Source: Candidatus Saccharimonadota bacterium
GTDB lineage: Bacteria; Patescibacteriota; Saccharimonadia; Saccharimonadales; Saccharimonadaceae
Length of the DNA stretch: 50,923 bases
Reading direction: 5' to 3'
NCBI GenBank assembly: GCA_010014525.1
Contig: RZZT01000002.1
Coordinates: 1 to 50,923 of the forward strand
Shown here in pieces: positions 22,678 through 30,996 of this stretch (the stretch's first letter is position 1; every line of letters starts with the position of its first letter). The notes under the pieces were generated by a model. The model saw only the letters and a program-made list of their open reading frames with translations, did no database searches and was not told the origin of the DNA. A program made the position numbers and the translations under genes.

Positions 22678-23374
22678 AAATTATTACAATAGTCTAGCTG
22701 CTCTTGAGGGGCTAGACCGTCGATATCCAGATTTTGTAAGCACTTTAACGTCTTTTCTTGTTCTGGGTTTGAGTATCTAGTTACTTTAGACATTTCTAGG
22801 TATGACCAGCCCCACATACCGTTTTCGTCGGCTGAGGTAGTGCACCCATAGCCGCAGCTAGGGAGTCGTGCTTTGCCTTTGTCGATGAAGGCAAGTAGTT
22901 CCGCACAAGTATTCTTGGCAGATTCCGATAAATCATTCATTGTACAGACTTGATTATAGACTGCTACGTGCATGTTAATACAGGATGAGTAGTCTTGTCC
23001 GCCTCCGCAAATTCCCTTATCAGTCTGCTTAATGTCATATTCAATAATGGGTGGATTATCTTTTAGCTCTTGGATAGTAGTCTCTAGTTGTTTGCGCTCT
23101 GTCTGAGCCGAAACTGCACCAATGAGAACAATAATGATGGAGAAAACTAGCGAATATATAATGGTATTTATGATTGGGTGCGGTTTGGAATTAAGATAGC
23201 CTATTATAAAAAATCCTAAAATTCCCAACCCCGTTGCCGGTTTAGATATATCATACCCTATTGATTCGAGCGCGACTGTAGATGTAACTCCAGCAATAAA
23301 GGCGCACATCGTCAACAATCCTAAAAATCTTAGCGTTGTGTTTTTTTGTTTTGGGTTTTTTCATCGTTTTCCAT
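22674..23374 (-). CDS. Three-helix membrane protein with Cys-rich outer domain, reading frame broken near the start
   Basis: The long frame covers about 214-226 residues. Three membrane helices lie in the first ~90 residues (FLGLLTMCAFIAGVTST, GLGILGFFIIGYL, IIYSLVFSIIIVLIGAVSA). The following ~135 residues carry about nine Cys (CGGGQDYSSC, CTMND, CAELL, CGYGC, CLQNL, YCNNF), suggesting a disulfide-bonded extracellular domain. No start with a ribosome binding site is in frame. An ATG at 23364 is followed by six A and becomes in-frame if one A is removed (MKNPKQKNTTLRFL). Another ATG at 23374, well placed for a leaderless start, becomes in-frame if one A is added to a seven-A tract at 23341-23347. 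The promoter reads TTGATT, 18 bp, TATAAT (23384-23413). Function unknown. Confidence 0.6.
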
Positions 23375-23383
23375 ATAATTAAA

Positions 23384-23413
23384 ATTATAAATATATAGTA
23401 ATTGTATAATCAA
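23384..23413 (-). promoter_or_regulatory. Promoter of the Cys-rich membrane-protein gene
   Basis: Minus strand: -35 TTGATT (23408-23413), 18-bp spacer, -10 TATAAT (23384-23389). Confidence 0.6.
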
Positions 23414-23585
23414 GTTGTTGGGGTGCCGTATTTTGACTGAAGTTATTTTATAGTGACTAACTCCAGATAATTCACCGTCATTAAATCTAAAGTTTGGAAA
23501 TTGTGTGGGACTTGGTATCTCTGGGCCGAATAGCTACATAGTTCAGTAAAAGCTCGAATCCGGTGGCCATATTTGCGTCGATGGA
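23414..23585. other. Intergenic region with no recognised gene
   Basis: Part of a gap of about 300 bases between the Cys-rich membrane protein and ksgA. A T-loop-like string (CTCGAATCC near 23553) does not fold into a tRNA. I see no convincing ORF or RNA gene. Confidence 0.45.
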
Positions 23586-23621
23586 TAACAAAAACCTCGC
23601 TAAACTTTAAGTTCGGCGAGG
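23586..23621 (-). terminator. Terminator of the Rpf-like - ksgA operon
   Basis: CCTCGC/GCGAGG stem with inner AAC/GTT pairing, followed on the minus strand by TTTTTGTT. Confidence 0.7.
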
Positions 23622-23680
23622 CTATTTTCTGCTCGTGTATTTACATTATAGCATAAACTTAATCAAATGTCAAGCTGTCG

Positions 23681-24556
23681 CTATTTAGTAAGGGTGTTGG
23701 CCATCTCTAGCCAGTTCTCTATCGTCAAATCTTGGGCTCGTAGGTCAGGTGAAATTCGGCATTTTTCGAGATTTAGTAGAGTCTCTTCTCTGCTTAGCGC
23801 TAAATTAGCGCTCAAACTTTTGCTGATTTTCTTGCGTTTAGCGGCGAATCCGGCTTTAACTGCGCGGAAGAATTGCTTCTCGGTTAAATTGGCACCAGTT
23901 TTTTGGTTAAATTCTTCTAGTAAATTTTGCTTTCTGGTTTTCAGGATTACGACCTGCGAATCAACTTTTGGCGGCGGTGTGAAGAATTCGCGCGGAACTA
24001 GATCCCCCAATTCGGCCTGAGCATAAATTTGAGTAGCAATTGCTAAAATGCTTAAATCGCCCGCTTCAGCCACCATTCGCTCGGCGACTTCTTTTTGCAC
24101 TAACAGCGCAGCCACGGCTGGTTTATTGGCGCTGGTTAATAGTTTCTCGACGATTTTTGAAGTGATGTAATATGGCACATTAGCGGCCACTTTGTAGTTA
24201 TTGGGCAATTTATCTAAATCGAATTCTAGAAAATCAGCGTTGATAATTTCTAGGTTTTTACCCGGGAATTGCGCTGGTAGTTTGTGAGCGAGGTTTTCGT
24301 CGAATTCAACAGCTAAAACTTGACCGTCCGAGCCGCTAAATTTAAGTAAGGAAGATGTCAGAGTACCCAAGCCTGGACCAATTTCTAGTACAAAATCGCC
24401 GTTTTTGATTTCAGCACTAACGGCAATTCCATCTAAAATTTCACGGTCGCGCAACCAATGCTGACCGAGAGATTTATTAGGGCCTTTATTCTGGTATTTT
24501 TGTGCGTGCAGTGGGCGGCGCTTTTTTTGGGATTTTTGATTGAAGTTTACGGACAT
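23681..24556 (-). CDS. rsmA: 16S rRNA (adenine1518/1519-N6)-dimethyltransferase KsgA
   Basis: 291 residues. It dimethylates two adenines in helix 45 of 16S rRNA. GPNKSLGQHWLRD is the family N-terminus, the SAM site is VLEIGPGLGTLTSSLL, the catalytic motif is NVPYYITS, and the C-terminal helical domain is present. The start at 24556 is six bases after the Rpf-like stop; a longer reading would overlap that gene. This is one of two dimethylase genes in the window. The other (30993-31727) has Erm-type motifs, so the pair is functionally split. Confidence 0.94.
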   Translation of the reverse strand: MSVNFNQKSQKKRRPLHAQKYQNKGPNKSLGQHWLRDREILDGIAVSAEIKNGDFVLEIGPGLGTLTSSLLKFSGSDGQVLAVEFDENLAHKLPAQFPGKNLEIINADFLEFDLDKLPNNYKVAANVPYYITSKIVEKLLTSANKPAVAALLVQKEVAERMVAEAGDLSILAIATQIYAQAELGDLVPREFFTPPPKVDSQVVILKTRKQNLLEEFNQKTGANLTEKQFFRAVKAGFAAKRKKISKSLSANLALSREETLLNLEKCRISPDLRAQDLTIENWLEMANTLTK

Positions 24557-24561
24557 TGCTT

Positions 24562-25776
24562 TTACCACCAGCCTTGAGCCCGCCAGGAATTGTACGCGTC
24601 CGCCCAACTTCCATAACGAGACTTATATTTATCCGCAGCTTGTAATTGACATACTGGGTCGCTGAGTAATGTTCCTGAACAGCCATATCGTGCTAAATTA
24701 TCCGTGTTGGTTTGATAAAGTCCGTAGTACTGGCCATTACGGGCGTTTGGATTCCACGTTGATTCTTTGGTGATAATAAAATCTACATAACCCCATTCCG
24801 ACTCTGGAATCCCAGACGCTCTTAGCCATTCGGTTTTGCTTCCGCCGCCAGTATACGGCATAATGACATTTTTAGTACCCACAATCTCCACCTGCTTTTT
24901 AGGCTTTTTGGTTTCGGCTTCATTAATTTTGGTGCGCGAAATTTCTTCGCCCGATTGCATTTCAATCTCGTACGAGACAACCTTAGTTCCCTTTTCGCCC
25001 AGTTCTTTTACCTGGCGGTAGCTAATTTCTTTGTCGGCGTCTTTAATCTCCTCAACTTCGAACTCAATTTCTTCGTCAACGGTAATTATTTGCTTGCCGT
25101 TTCGCCAAATTCTAAAGTTGTCACCAACTTTAATTTTTGTTTCGAGTGGTACGGAAACCTCGTCGTTTTTTTGTAGAGAAATCTTCTTCTCTTCTAGGAA
25201 GTCTTTTATAGTTTCAGCTTGGGTTCTGAAATCAGTTTTTTTGCCAAACATATCAACGCTGATTAATTTAGCCCGCTTAATTTTAAGATGAGTTGCTACG
25301 CCATCAACCGCTGGATTTTCGGACGGATTGTTATATATGATGTCTTCATCAAAAAGCTTAAAGCCGGCATCACCTGCCATTTTTTGTGGAGTTTGACTAG
25401 CAGTCATAACTCGCTCTCTGCTCGCACCATCCTCTACCAAAATTGGTCGCGCACGGTAAATGTTTACGTTGTAGTCATTGCCGGTCAGCTCTTCATCTAA
25501 TGACGGTTCGATATTGTCACCAGAGTTTAGCGCAACCCCGCGCTCTTTTAGCGCCGCACGGACGGTGTTGGCATCGGTGCGAAAAGATATTCGTTGTCCG
25601 TCGTCATAAACTGATAGAACTTTGGCGCCTTCGCCCTCTGCTTCGGCATGCGATTTTGCAGAAATAACGATTGAAAAGATTGTTGAGGCGACCAGAAAAA
25701 TCGACAAAACACCGAATGTGATTTTAAACGGTTTTTTTACTCCACTCAAAAAGTTTGTAGTTGATTTTATCCTCAT
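24562..25776 (-). CDS. Rpf/YabE-like secreted cell-wall hydrolase (DUF348, G5, lytic transglycosylase-like)
   Basis: 404 residues. A basic N-terminus and one membrane helix (about 17-40) export or anchor it. Two DUF348-type repeats follow (about 52-100, KVLSVYDDGQRISFRTDANTVRAAL; and about 168-215, ISVDMFGKKTDFRTQAETIKDFL). A G5 domain comes next (about 225-290, with EIEFEVEEIKDADKE and GEKGTKVVSYEIEMQ). The C-terminal lysozyme-like domain has a likely catalytic Glu in FIITKESTWNPNA, then QYYGLYQTN and two Cys (YGCSGT, DPVCQ). The order matches RpfB and YabE proteins that cut peptidoglycan. It forms a tight pair with ksgA, as rpfB-ksgA does in Actinobacteria. Confidence 0.88.
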   Translation of the reverse strand: MRIKSTTNFLSGVKKPFKITFGVLSIFLVASTIFSIVISAKSHAEAEGEGAKVLSVYDDGQRISFRTDANTVRAALKERGVALNSGDNIEPSLDEELTGNDYNVNIYRARPILVEDGASRERVMTASQTPQKMAGDAGFKLFDEDIIYNNPSENPAVDGVATHLKIKRAKLISVDMFGKKTDFRTQAETIKDFLEEKKISLQKNDEVSVPLETKIKVGDNFRIWRNGKQIITVDEEIEFEVEEIKDADKEISYRQVKELGEKGTKVVSYEIEMQSGEEISRTKINEAETKKPKKQVEIVGTKNVIMPYTGGGSKTEWLRASGIPESEWGYVDFIITKESTWNPNARNGQYYGLYQTNTDNLARYGCSGTLLSDPVCQLQAADKYKSRYGSWADAYNSWRAQGWW

Positions 25777-25789
25777 CTTACTGCTATAT

Positions 25790-25818
25790 ATTTTAACAAA
25801 TTTTTGCAGTAATGTCTA
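25790..25818 (-). promoter_or_regulatory. Promoter of the Rpf-like - ksgA operon
   Basis: Minus strand: -35 TAGACA (25813-25818), 17-bp spacer, extended -10 TGTTAAAAT (TAAAAT at 25790-25795). It lies at the 3' edge of pcrA. Confidence 0.55.
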
Positions 25819-25820
25819 AT

Positions 25821-27959
25821 TTAAATCTTTTCAAGTCTAGCAAATTCGGCGTTTAGTTTTTTGCTGCCGCCACGGTCAAATTTAACTTCAACTGCCATAC
25901 CTTCAATATCGATAATTTCACCATCTCCAAAAGCTGCACTGCGTACGCGGTCACCGACTTGAATCTGCGGCTCGTCGTTGTAGAAATTATCGACATATTC
26001 GTCTATGAAGGGTTCATCAGTGGCGCCAGAAATGCTGAAATCTTCGTTAAATTGTTCTAACTCTAGTTCAGCATCGGTAATAAAGCGGCTCGGCGCGTTA
26101 TAGCTTCGCTGACCAAATTGTGCGCGGCTGGCGGCAAAACTCAAAATTAATTCTTGCTTGGCGCGCGTCATGCCTACGTAGCAAAGTCGGCGCTCTTCTT
26201 CTAGCTCTTCTGGTCCGCTGCTATAGACTCGTGAATGTGGGAATAGGCCCTCCTCCATGCCGGCCAAAAATACCACTGGGAATTCCAGGCCTTTAGCGGC
26301 GTGAAGTGTCATTAAAGTGATCTGGTCGTCTTCAGCTGAGGTGTCGGATGAACTGAGTAGTGCGGCGTCTTCAAGATAACTGGCAAGATCGGCGTAAGTT
26401 TTAGCCTCGGAAATCATTACGCTGAGGTTTTCGTTGCGGTCGATTTGCTCAGACTCGAGCAGTTTTTCGGAGCCAGTGTAACCAGTTTTGCTCAAAATAA
26501 AATCGATGATATCAGCTGGATTGGCGGAACCTTCGTTCATGATTTGAGCAGCGCGCAAAATCTCACCTAGGTTAACTAGTGCATCTCTTGCCCTAGACGG
26601 CAGAGTGGTTAGTTCGTTACACATTAAAAGTGAGGAAATAATGTCCATTCCGTTTTGAGATTGCCAGTTGAAAAATCTCTCTTCACTAACTTTTCCCACC
26701 GAGCGCGCCGGCACGTTGATAATTCTCTGAAATGCTATTGTGTCGAGCGGGTTGTAAATCGCGCGCAAATACGCCAAAGTGTCCTTAATTTCTTTGCGGT
26801 CGTAAAACCGCGTGCCGCCCACAATTTTATAGGGAATCTGATAGCGCAAGAGCGCTTTTTCGAACGATTGACTCTGGGCATTGGTGCGATATAAGATTGC
26901 GAAATCGGCAAAATTCCGAGCGCCGACACTTTTGTAACTAAAGATTTGAGCAGCGATTTTGAAGGCTTCATCATCTTCATCGCGCGCCTCTTGTAGCTTG
27001 ACTGCTTCGCCCTCGCCAATTTTGGTGAACAGTTTTTTATCGGTTCGCTGTTTATTTTTCATAATTACATTGTGAGCGGCATTCAAGATACTTTGTGTTG
27101 AACGATAATTTTGCTCTAATTTTATGACTTTCGTGCCCGGGAAATCACGTTCAAAATTTAAAATATTTGTAAAATCAGCGCCACGCCAACTATAAATTGA
27201 CTGCCAGTCATCACCAACCACACAAATATTGCGCTCGCTGGCCACTAACATTTTGACAATTGCATATTGCGCGGCATTGGTGTCCTGGTACTCGTCAATC
27301 AGAATATGTTTAAATTTGTCTTGCCAAAACGCGCGAATGTCTTTATTGTCGCGCAGTAAACGAACGGTTTCCATTAATAAATCATCAAAATCAAGCGCGT
27401 TGGCTTTACGGCGGCGAATTTCATATTCTTCGTAGATTTGCGCCACGCGTTGCTCGAATCCCCAGTTTGCGCTTAATGCATAATCTTCAGCCGAAAGTAG
27501 CTGATTTTTGGCATTAGAGATTGCTGCGCTAACAGCGGCCGGTTTGGTTTGTTTTTCGTCGATTTTGAGGTCGCGGATAATATTTTTGATTAAAGTCCGG
27601 CGGTCGGTTTCGTCATAAATCACGAAGTTATTCTCAACCCCAATTGCATAACCTTTGAGCCGCAAAATTCGCACGCAAATTCCGTGGAAAGTTCCCATCC
27701 ACGGCATAAACGAAAAGCTATCCGCTCGCATGCCGAGAATTTCGCCTAGGCGAGTGCGCATTTCTTTGGCGGCCTTATTTGTGAAAGTTACTGCCAAAAT
27801 CTCTTCTGGGCCGATGTTCTTTTCTTGAATTAAATAAGCGATTCGATGGGTTAAAGTTTTGGTTTTGCCACTTCCGGCACCCGCCAAAATCAATAGTGGA
27901 CCACTAGTCGTTTCCACCGCTTCGCGTTGCGCGTCGTTTAGTCCCTTAAGAATATCCAT
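25821..27959 (-). CDS. pcrA: ATP-dependent DNA helicase PcrA/UvrD
   Basis: 712 residues, normal length. SF1A 3'-5' helicase for repair and for clearing replication-transcription conflicts. Motif I is AGAGSGKTKTL (about 31-41), Ia VTFTNKAAKEMRTRL, II LIDEYQDTN, III VVGDDWQSIYSWRGA, IV LEQNYRSTQ, V MTLHAAKGLEFP and VI YVGMTRAKQELIL. The C-terminal Tudor-like domain, IQVGDRVRSAAFGDGEIIDIEG, which binds RNA polymerase in characterised PcrA, is present. GDDWQSIYSWRGA rather than the commoner GDDDQSIYxWRGA is a small variation. Probably leaderless: TATAAT seven bases before the ATG. Confidence 0.96.
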   Translation of the reverse strand: MDILKGLNDAQREAVETTSGPLLILAGAGSGKTKTLTHRIAYLIQEKNIGPEEILAVTFTNKAAKEMRTRLGEILGMRADSFSFMPWMGTFHGICVRILRLKGYAIGVENNFVIYDETDRRTLIKNIIRDLKIDEKQTKPAAVSAAISNAKNQLLSAEDYALSANWGFEQRVAQIYEEYEIRRRKANALDFDDLLMETVRLLRDNKDIRAFWQDKFKHILIDEYQDTNAAQYAIVKMLVASERNICVVGDDWQSIYSWRGADFTNILNFERDFPGTKVIKLEQNYRSTQSILNAAHNVIMKNKQRTDKKLFTKIGEGEAVKLQEARDEDDEAFKIAAQIFSYKSVGARNFADFAILYRTNAQSQSFEKALLRYQIPYKIVGGTRFYDRKEIKDTLAYLRAIYNPLDTIAFQRIINVPARSVGKVSEERFFNWQSQNGMDIISSLLMCNELTTLPSRARDALVNLGEILRAAQIMNEGSANPADIIDFILSKTGYTGSEKLLESEQIDRNENLSVMISEAKTYADLASYLEDAALLSSSDTSAEDDQITLMTLHAAKGLEFPVVFLAGMEEGLFPHSRVYSSGPEELEEERRLCYVGMTRAKQELILSFAASRAQFGQRSYNAPSRFITDAELELEQFNEDFSISGATDEPFIDEYVDNFYNDEPQIQVGDRVRSAAFGDGEIIDIEGMAVEVKFDRGGSKKLNAEFARLEKI

Positions 27960-27966
27960 TACAATT

Positions 27967-27975
27967 ATTATATCA
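27967..27975 (-). promoter_or_regulatory. Extended -10 of pcrA, leaderless start
   Basis: Minus strand TGATATAAT, TATAAT at 27967-27972, seven bases before the ATG. It is interleaved with the divergent cation-efflux promoter. Confidence 0.6.
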
Positions 27976-27980
27976 CAAGC

Positions 27981-28009
27981 TTAACATTCCACCATAATTA
28001 TGCTAATCT
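27981..28009 (+). promoter_or_regulatory. Promoter of the cation-efflux gene, leaderless start
   Basis: -35 TTAACA (27981-27986), 17-bp spacer, extended -10 TGCTAATCT (TAATCT at 28004-28009), six bases before the ATG at 28016. Confidence 0.7.
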
Positions 28010-28015
28010 AGGGCT

Positions 28016-29134
28016 ATGAAAGCTATTGAAATCAACAAACGAACTTCGCACGCGCTCAAAGCTAGCGCGATTGGGTTAATTGTCAACTTGGTATTATTTG
28101 TCACTAAGATTATTATTGGTTTGGTATCTGGCAGCGTTTCGGTCATTGCTGATGCAGTTTCAAACTTAAGCGATTTTATATCAGTTGGAGTGATGATGGT
28201 TAGCTTTTTAATTTCGCACAAACCGCCTGATAAAAACCACCCGTTTGGCCACGCGCGTAGTGAATATTTGAGCGCGTTTATTATCTCATTCTTAGTAATG
28301 TTTGTTGGTGCACAGTTCTTAATTGACTCCGTTAAAAGTATACTTGAGAATAATCGTGTTTCACTCTCTTCTGCTGCGATTCTAGCTCTAATTGTGTCCG
28401 TTGTCGCCAAAATAATTCTAGCGATTATCTATTACTATTCCAACAAAAAGACAAAATCAAACACGATTCGGGCAATAATGATTGACAGCTGTAATGACGC
28501 GATTATTACGCTCGTTATCTTAGCCGGTTTGTTGGTCGGTCAAAACTTCAGCTTCAGCATAGATGGCGTGCTTGGCGTGCTAGTTTCGTTATTTGTTATG
28601 CGTTCTGGTTTTGGGATGGTTCGTGATTCGCTTGACGACTTAGTTGGCGCTCGCCCAGTGACTGAGATCGTGCAATCGACTAGATTATTGAGGTCTTATG
28701 ATAATATTTACGGCTTTCACGATCTTTTGCTACATAATTATGGTGTGAAGAAATTTTTTGGGAGCGTTGATGTTGAGGTTCCGGAAAACTTATCGTTGAC
28801 CGAAGCTCATACGATTGCAAATCGGATCGAAAAAGATTTTGAGCGCAAATTTTCTATTGATATGATTGTCCACGTTGACCCTGTTGGGAAACTCTCGGCG
28901 CGCGATAAGGTCGTTTTAAAACTAATTAAACAGACCGTGCGCCAGACTTCGCCTACTTATAAAATCCATAATTTTGTTTCTAGGGGTGAATCTATTTCTC
29001 TAACACTAGACCTGCCCAGCGAGATGGGCGAACGATCTAAGAAAATAATTGAAGATACGAAAGATCGGGTCACAGAAGATTTTAGCCAGCTGGAGATTAA
29101 AATCACAGTATCTTTTGATGATTTTTTAGCTTAG
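28016..29134 (+). CDS. Cation diffusion facilitator family transporter
   Basis: 372 residues. CDF proteins export Zn2+, Mn2+, Fe2+ or similar by proton exchange. Six membrane helices; metal-site motifs are SVIADAVSNLSDF in TM2 (Asp pair), HPFGHARSEYLSAF between TM2 and TM3, and MIDSCNDAIITLVILAG in TM5. The cytoplasmic C-terminal domain includes VEVPENLSLTEAHTIANRIE with the usual VH-type pattern (IVHVDPVG). The last ~70 residues extend beyond the shortest homologues. Metal specificity cannot be read. Expressed alone from a leaderless promoter divergent from pcrA. Confidence 0.93.
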   Translation: MKAIEINKRTSHALKASAIGLIVNLVLFVTKIIIGLVSGSVSVIADAVSNLSDFISVGVMMVSFLISHKPPDKNHPFGHARSEYLSAFIISFLVMFVGAQFLIDSVKSILENNRVSLSSAAILALIVSVVAKIILAIIYYYSNKKTKSNTIRAIMIDSCNDAIITLVILAGLLVGQNFSFSIDGVLGVLVSLFVMRSGFGMVRDSLDDLVGARPVTEIVQSTRLLRSYDNIYGFHDLLLHNYGVKKFFGSVDVEVPENLSLTEAHTIANRIEKDFERKFSIDMIVHVDPVGKLSARDKVVLKLIKQTVRQTSPTYKIHNFVSRGESISLTLDLPSEMGERSKKIIEDTKDRVTEDFSQLEIKITVSFDDFLA

Positions 29135-29162
29135 CCATCTGGCACACCTGCAGATTTTATGA

Positions 29163-29168
29163 TATAAT
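29163..29168 (+). promoter_or_regulatory. -10 of the 164-residue protein gene, leaderless start
   Basis: Extended -10 TGATATAAT, with TATAAT at 29163-29168, six bases before the ATG at 29175. The -35 is weak (TGGCAC). Confidence 0.6.
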
Positions 29169-29174
29169 CAGTTC

Positions 29175-29669
29175 ATGAACGAGCAAATCTATTCTGATAT
29201 TAATTTTGAAAAGTTTTTGCAATCTCACTTTGGTGTAGATTTTGAGATTTGCAAGGTTATCGCTCGTGACTTGCCGGCTGGGCGAACGGCTGAAGCGGTT
29301 ATTTTTATGACTAAGAAAAAGCGTGTGTATGTGTTTATCTCGGCTGAGGCTAAGCTTTTGTTGGGAGACGTACAAAAAATACTTAGTAAAATGGGCCTAA
29401 AAGTTAGTGAATTTATTCCGCCAAATGGTGTGCGTGATTATTTTGAGGATCGCGCGCGCGTTAAATTTTTGGAGGTTTTCCCCGGTCGCATGCAGATTAG
29501 TGATGATGATTTGCGGTTTTATAAAACTTTAATTCCTTATAATCCAGCTTTGGCGGAAGTTTCTGAAATCAGAAACGGCGAAATCAAGGAATTCAACGCT
29601 GATACTCGCGGGAATTGGCGGGTCGCTAAGCGGTTTTCCTACAAGCGGATTATTGCAAAAAACGTGTAG
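29175..29669 (+). CDS. Hypothetical protein, 164 residues
   Basis: Soluble, mixed alpha/beta. A segment resembling a small sheet (AEAVIFMTKKKRVYVFISAEAKLLL) is followed by a helix (DVQKILSKMGLKVSEFI) and a basic C-terminus (RGNWRVAKRFSYKRIIAKNV). No Cys-based metal site beyond one Cys, no signal peptide, no membrane helix. It does not match a family I can name with confidence. Leaderless, monocistronic, convergent with the m5U methylase gene only 13 bases away. Confidence 0.7.
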   Translation: MNEQIYSDINFEKFLQSHFGVDFEICKVIARDLPAGRTAEAVIFMTKKKRVYVFISAEAKLLLGDVQKILSKMGLKVSEFIPPNGVRDYFEDRARVKFLEVFPGRMQISDDDLRFYKTLIPYNPALAEVSEIRNGEIKEFNADTRGNWRVAKRFSYKRIIAKNV

Positions 29670-29682
29670 TTGGGCGCTCGCC

Positions 29683-30996
29683 TTAGATTTTAAGGTCAAG
29701 CACTACTAAATGTTCGATGTGTGGAGTGCGCGGAAAGAAATTATAACCGCGAGCATATGAAATGTTGTATTTTTCGCTCAAAACCGCTACGTCGCGAGCC
29801 TGAGTGGTCGGGTTGCAGCTGAGATAGATTATGCGCGAAGGCCCGATTTCGAGCAACTTGGCGCAAACTTTTTTGTCTAGGCCGGCACGCGGTGGGTCAA
29901 CGATGAGGCTTGAGTTTTGCTTAATATAGTCAAGCGCATTTTCGCTCGCTGACAAAATTACTTGGGCAGATTCTTCTCGGCCCAAGACCTTAATATTTCG
30001 TTTCATTTCTTCCACCGATGCTGGGTTTATTTCAACCATCGTTAGATTATTTTTGCCAATCGTCAGGCCAATTGTGCCAACGCCAGAATACAGATCGATT
30101 GTTGGCTTTTTAGCATCGATAAATTGTTCCATATCTCTTAGTGCTTGTTCGTAAACGGGCAGGTTTATCTGAAAGAACCCTTCAGTAGCGTAATTAAACT
30201 CGATATCTAGGATTTTGTCTGAAAGCACGGCGTCGTTTTGCGCGTAAAGTTTCTTCGTAATGACACTAGCCGGAGATTTAGGATTTGAATAGATAATTTC
30301 AAAGTTAATAAAGCCGAGTGCCGAGATTTCGTCTGCGGTTGGTAGCGGAAATTCTTCCGTTTTAACGTAGAGTTGCGCGGCGATTTCGCCCTTTTGGTTG
30401 GCGCGAATCAGGACGGTTTTTAAGTCGCGACTAGAAATTTTTCGCTTTCGTAGTAGCGCCAAAACTTTTTGCCCAGCCTGATTGATTTCGGTTTTAGCGA
30501 GACTGGTCCCTTCTACTGGAATCCGGCCTTTACCACCACGTTTAAAGAAAGATAAATTCAATTCGCCGTCGTCGCTGTTTTCGTCAAATTTTTCCCACCA
30601 GAATGAAAACTCAACCTTGTTGCGGTAGTTGAAAATCTGGCCGTCGGTGTGAATAGGCGCGCTTCGCACTAAATTAATTTTCTCTTGTGCAAATGATTCA
30701 CCAATTAAAAACTGCTTGGTCTCTAGCTCGTAGTCGTAGTCTATCACCTGCCATGGGCTGGTTGATAGATAACTCTCAGGGTCTTTCGGCGTGGTGCGCT
30801 TGATTGCTGGCTCTATAATTTCGTCCGCAAAACCTTCGGCGAAGGATTTTTTACTTTTGGTGATTCTAACCCGCGCAGTTTCACCAGGCAGGACGCCCCA
30901 TGCGAAGACTTTTTTCCCACTATCGAGCGTGCCTAAACCTTGTCCACCAGGCGTGAATTTATCAAATTTTAGAGTTTCAAACTTTGGTTTTTTCAT
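29683..30996 (-). CDS. RlmD/TrmA-like RNA (uracil-C5)-methyltransferase lacking Fe-S cysteines
   Basis: 437 residues. It uses SAM to make m5U in RNA, most often 23S rRNA. An N-terminal TRAM domain (about 5-60; FTPGGQGLGTLDSGKKVFAWGVLPGE), SAM site TIDLYSGVGTIGLTIG, DPPRAGLDK, nucleophile in IIYLSCNPTTQARDV, and the final base-catalyst motif PHIEHLVVL are all present. In classical RlmD four Cys near residues 80-90 and 160 bind a 4Fe-4S cluster; here the equivalent stretch is PESYLSTSPWQVIDYDYELETKQ-like and has no Cys. The ATG overlaps the Erm-like stop (ATGA), with AAGGCGG upstream, so the genes are coupled. Exact target base unknown. Confidence 0.88.
   Translation of the reverse strand: MKKPKFETLKFDKFTPGGQGLGTLDSGKKVFAWGVLPGETARVRITKSKKSFAEGFADEIIEPAIKRTTPKDPESYLSTSPWQVIDYDYELETKQFLIGESFAQEKINLVRSAPIHTDGQIFNYRNKVEFSFWWEKFDENSDDGELNLSFFKRGGKGRIPVEGTSLAKTEINQAGQKVLALLRKRKISSRDLKTVLIRANQKGEIAAQLYVKTEEFPLPTADEISALGFINFEIIYSNPKSPASVITKKLYAQNDAVLSDKILDIEFNYATEGFFQINLPVYEQALRDMEQFIDAKKPTIDLYSGVGTIGLTIGKNNLTMVEINPASVEEMKRNIKVLGREESAQVILSASENALDYIKQNSSLIVDPPRAGLDKKVCAKLLEIGPSRIIYLSCNPTTQARDVAVLSEKYNISYARGYNFFPRTPHIEHLVVLDLKI

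Noticed and set aside
23521-23570. T-loop-like string CTCGAATCC suggesting a tRNA or tmRNA
   Set aside because: No acceptor, anticodon or D-arm pairing could be drawn on either strand.
28003-28410. Antisense 135-codon ORF across the cation-efflux gene
   Set aside because: It is a shadow of the strongly conserved CDF frame, with no ribosome binding site.
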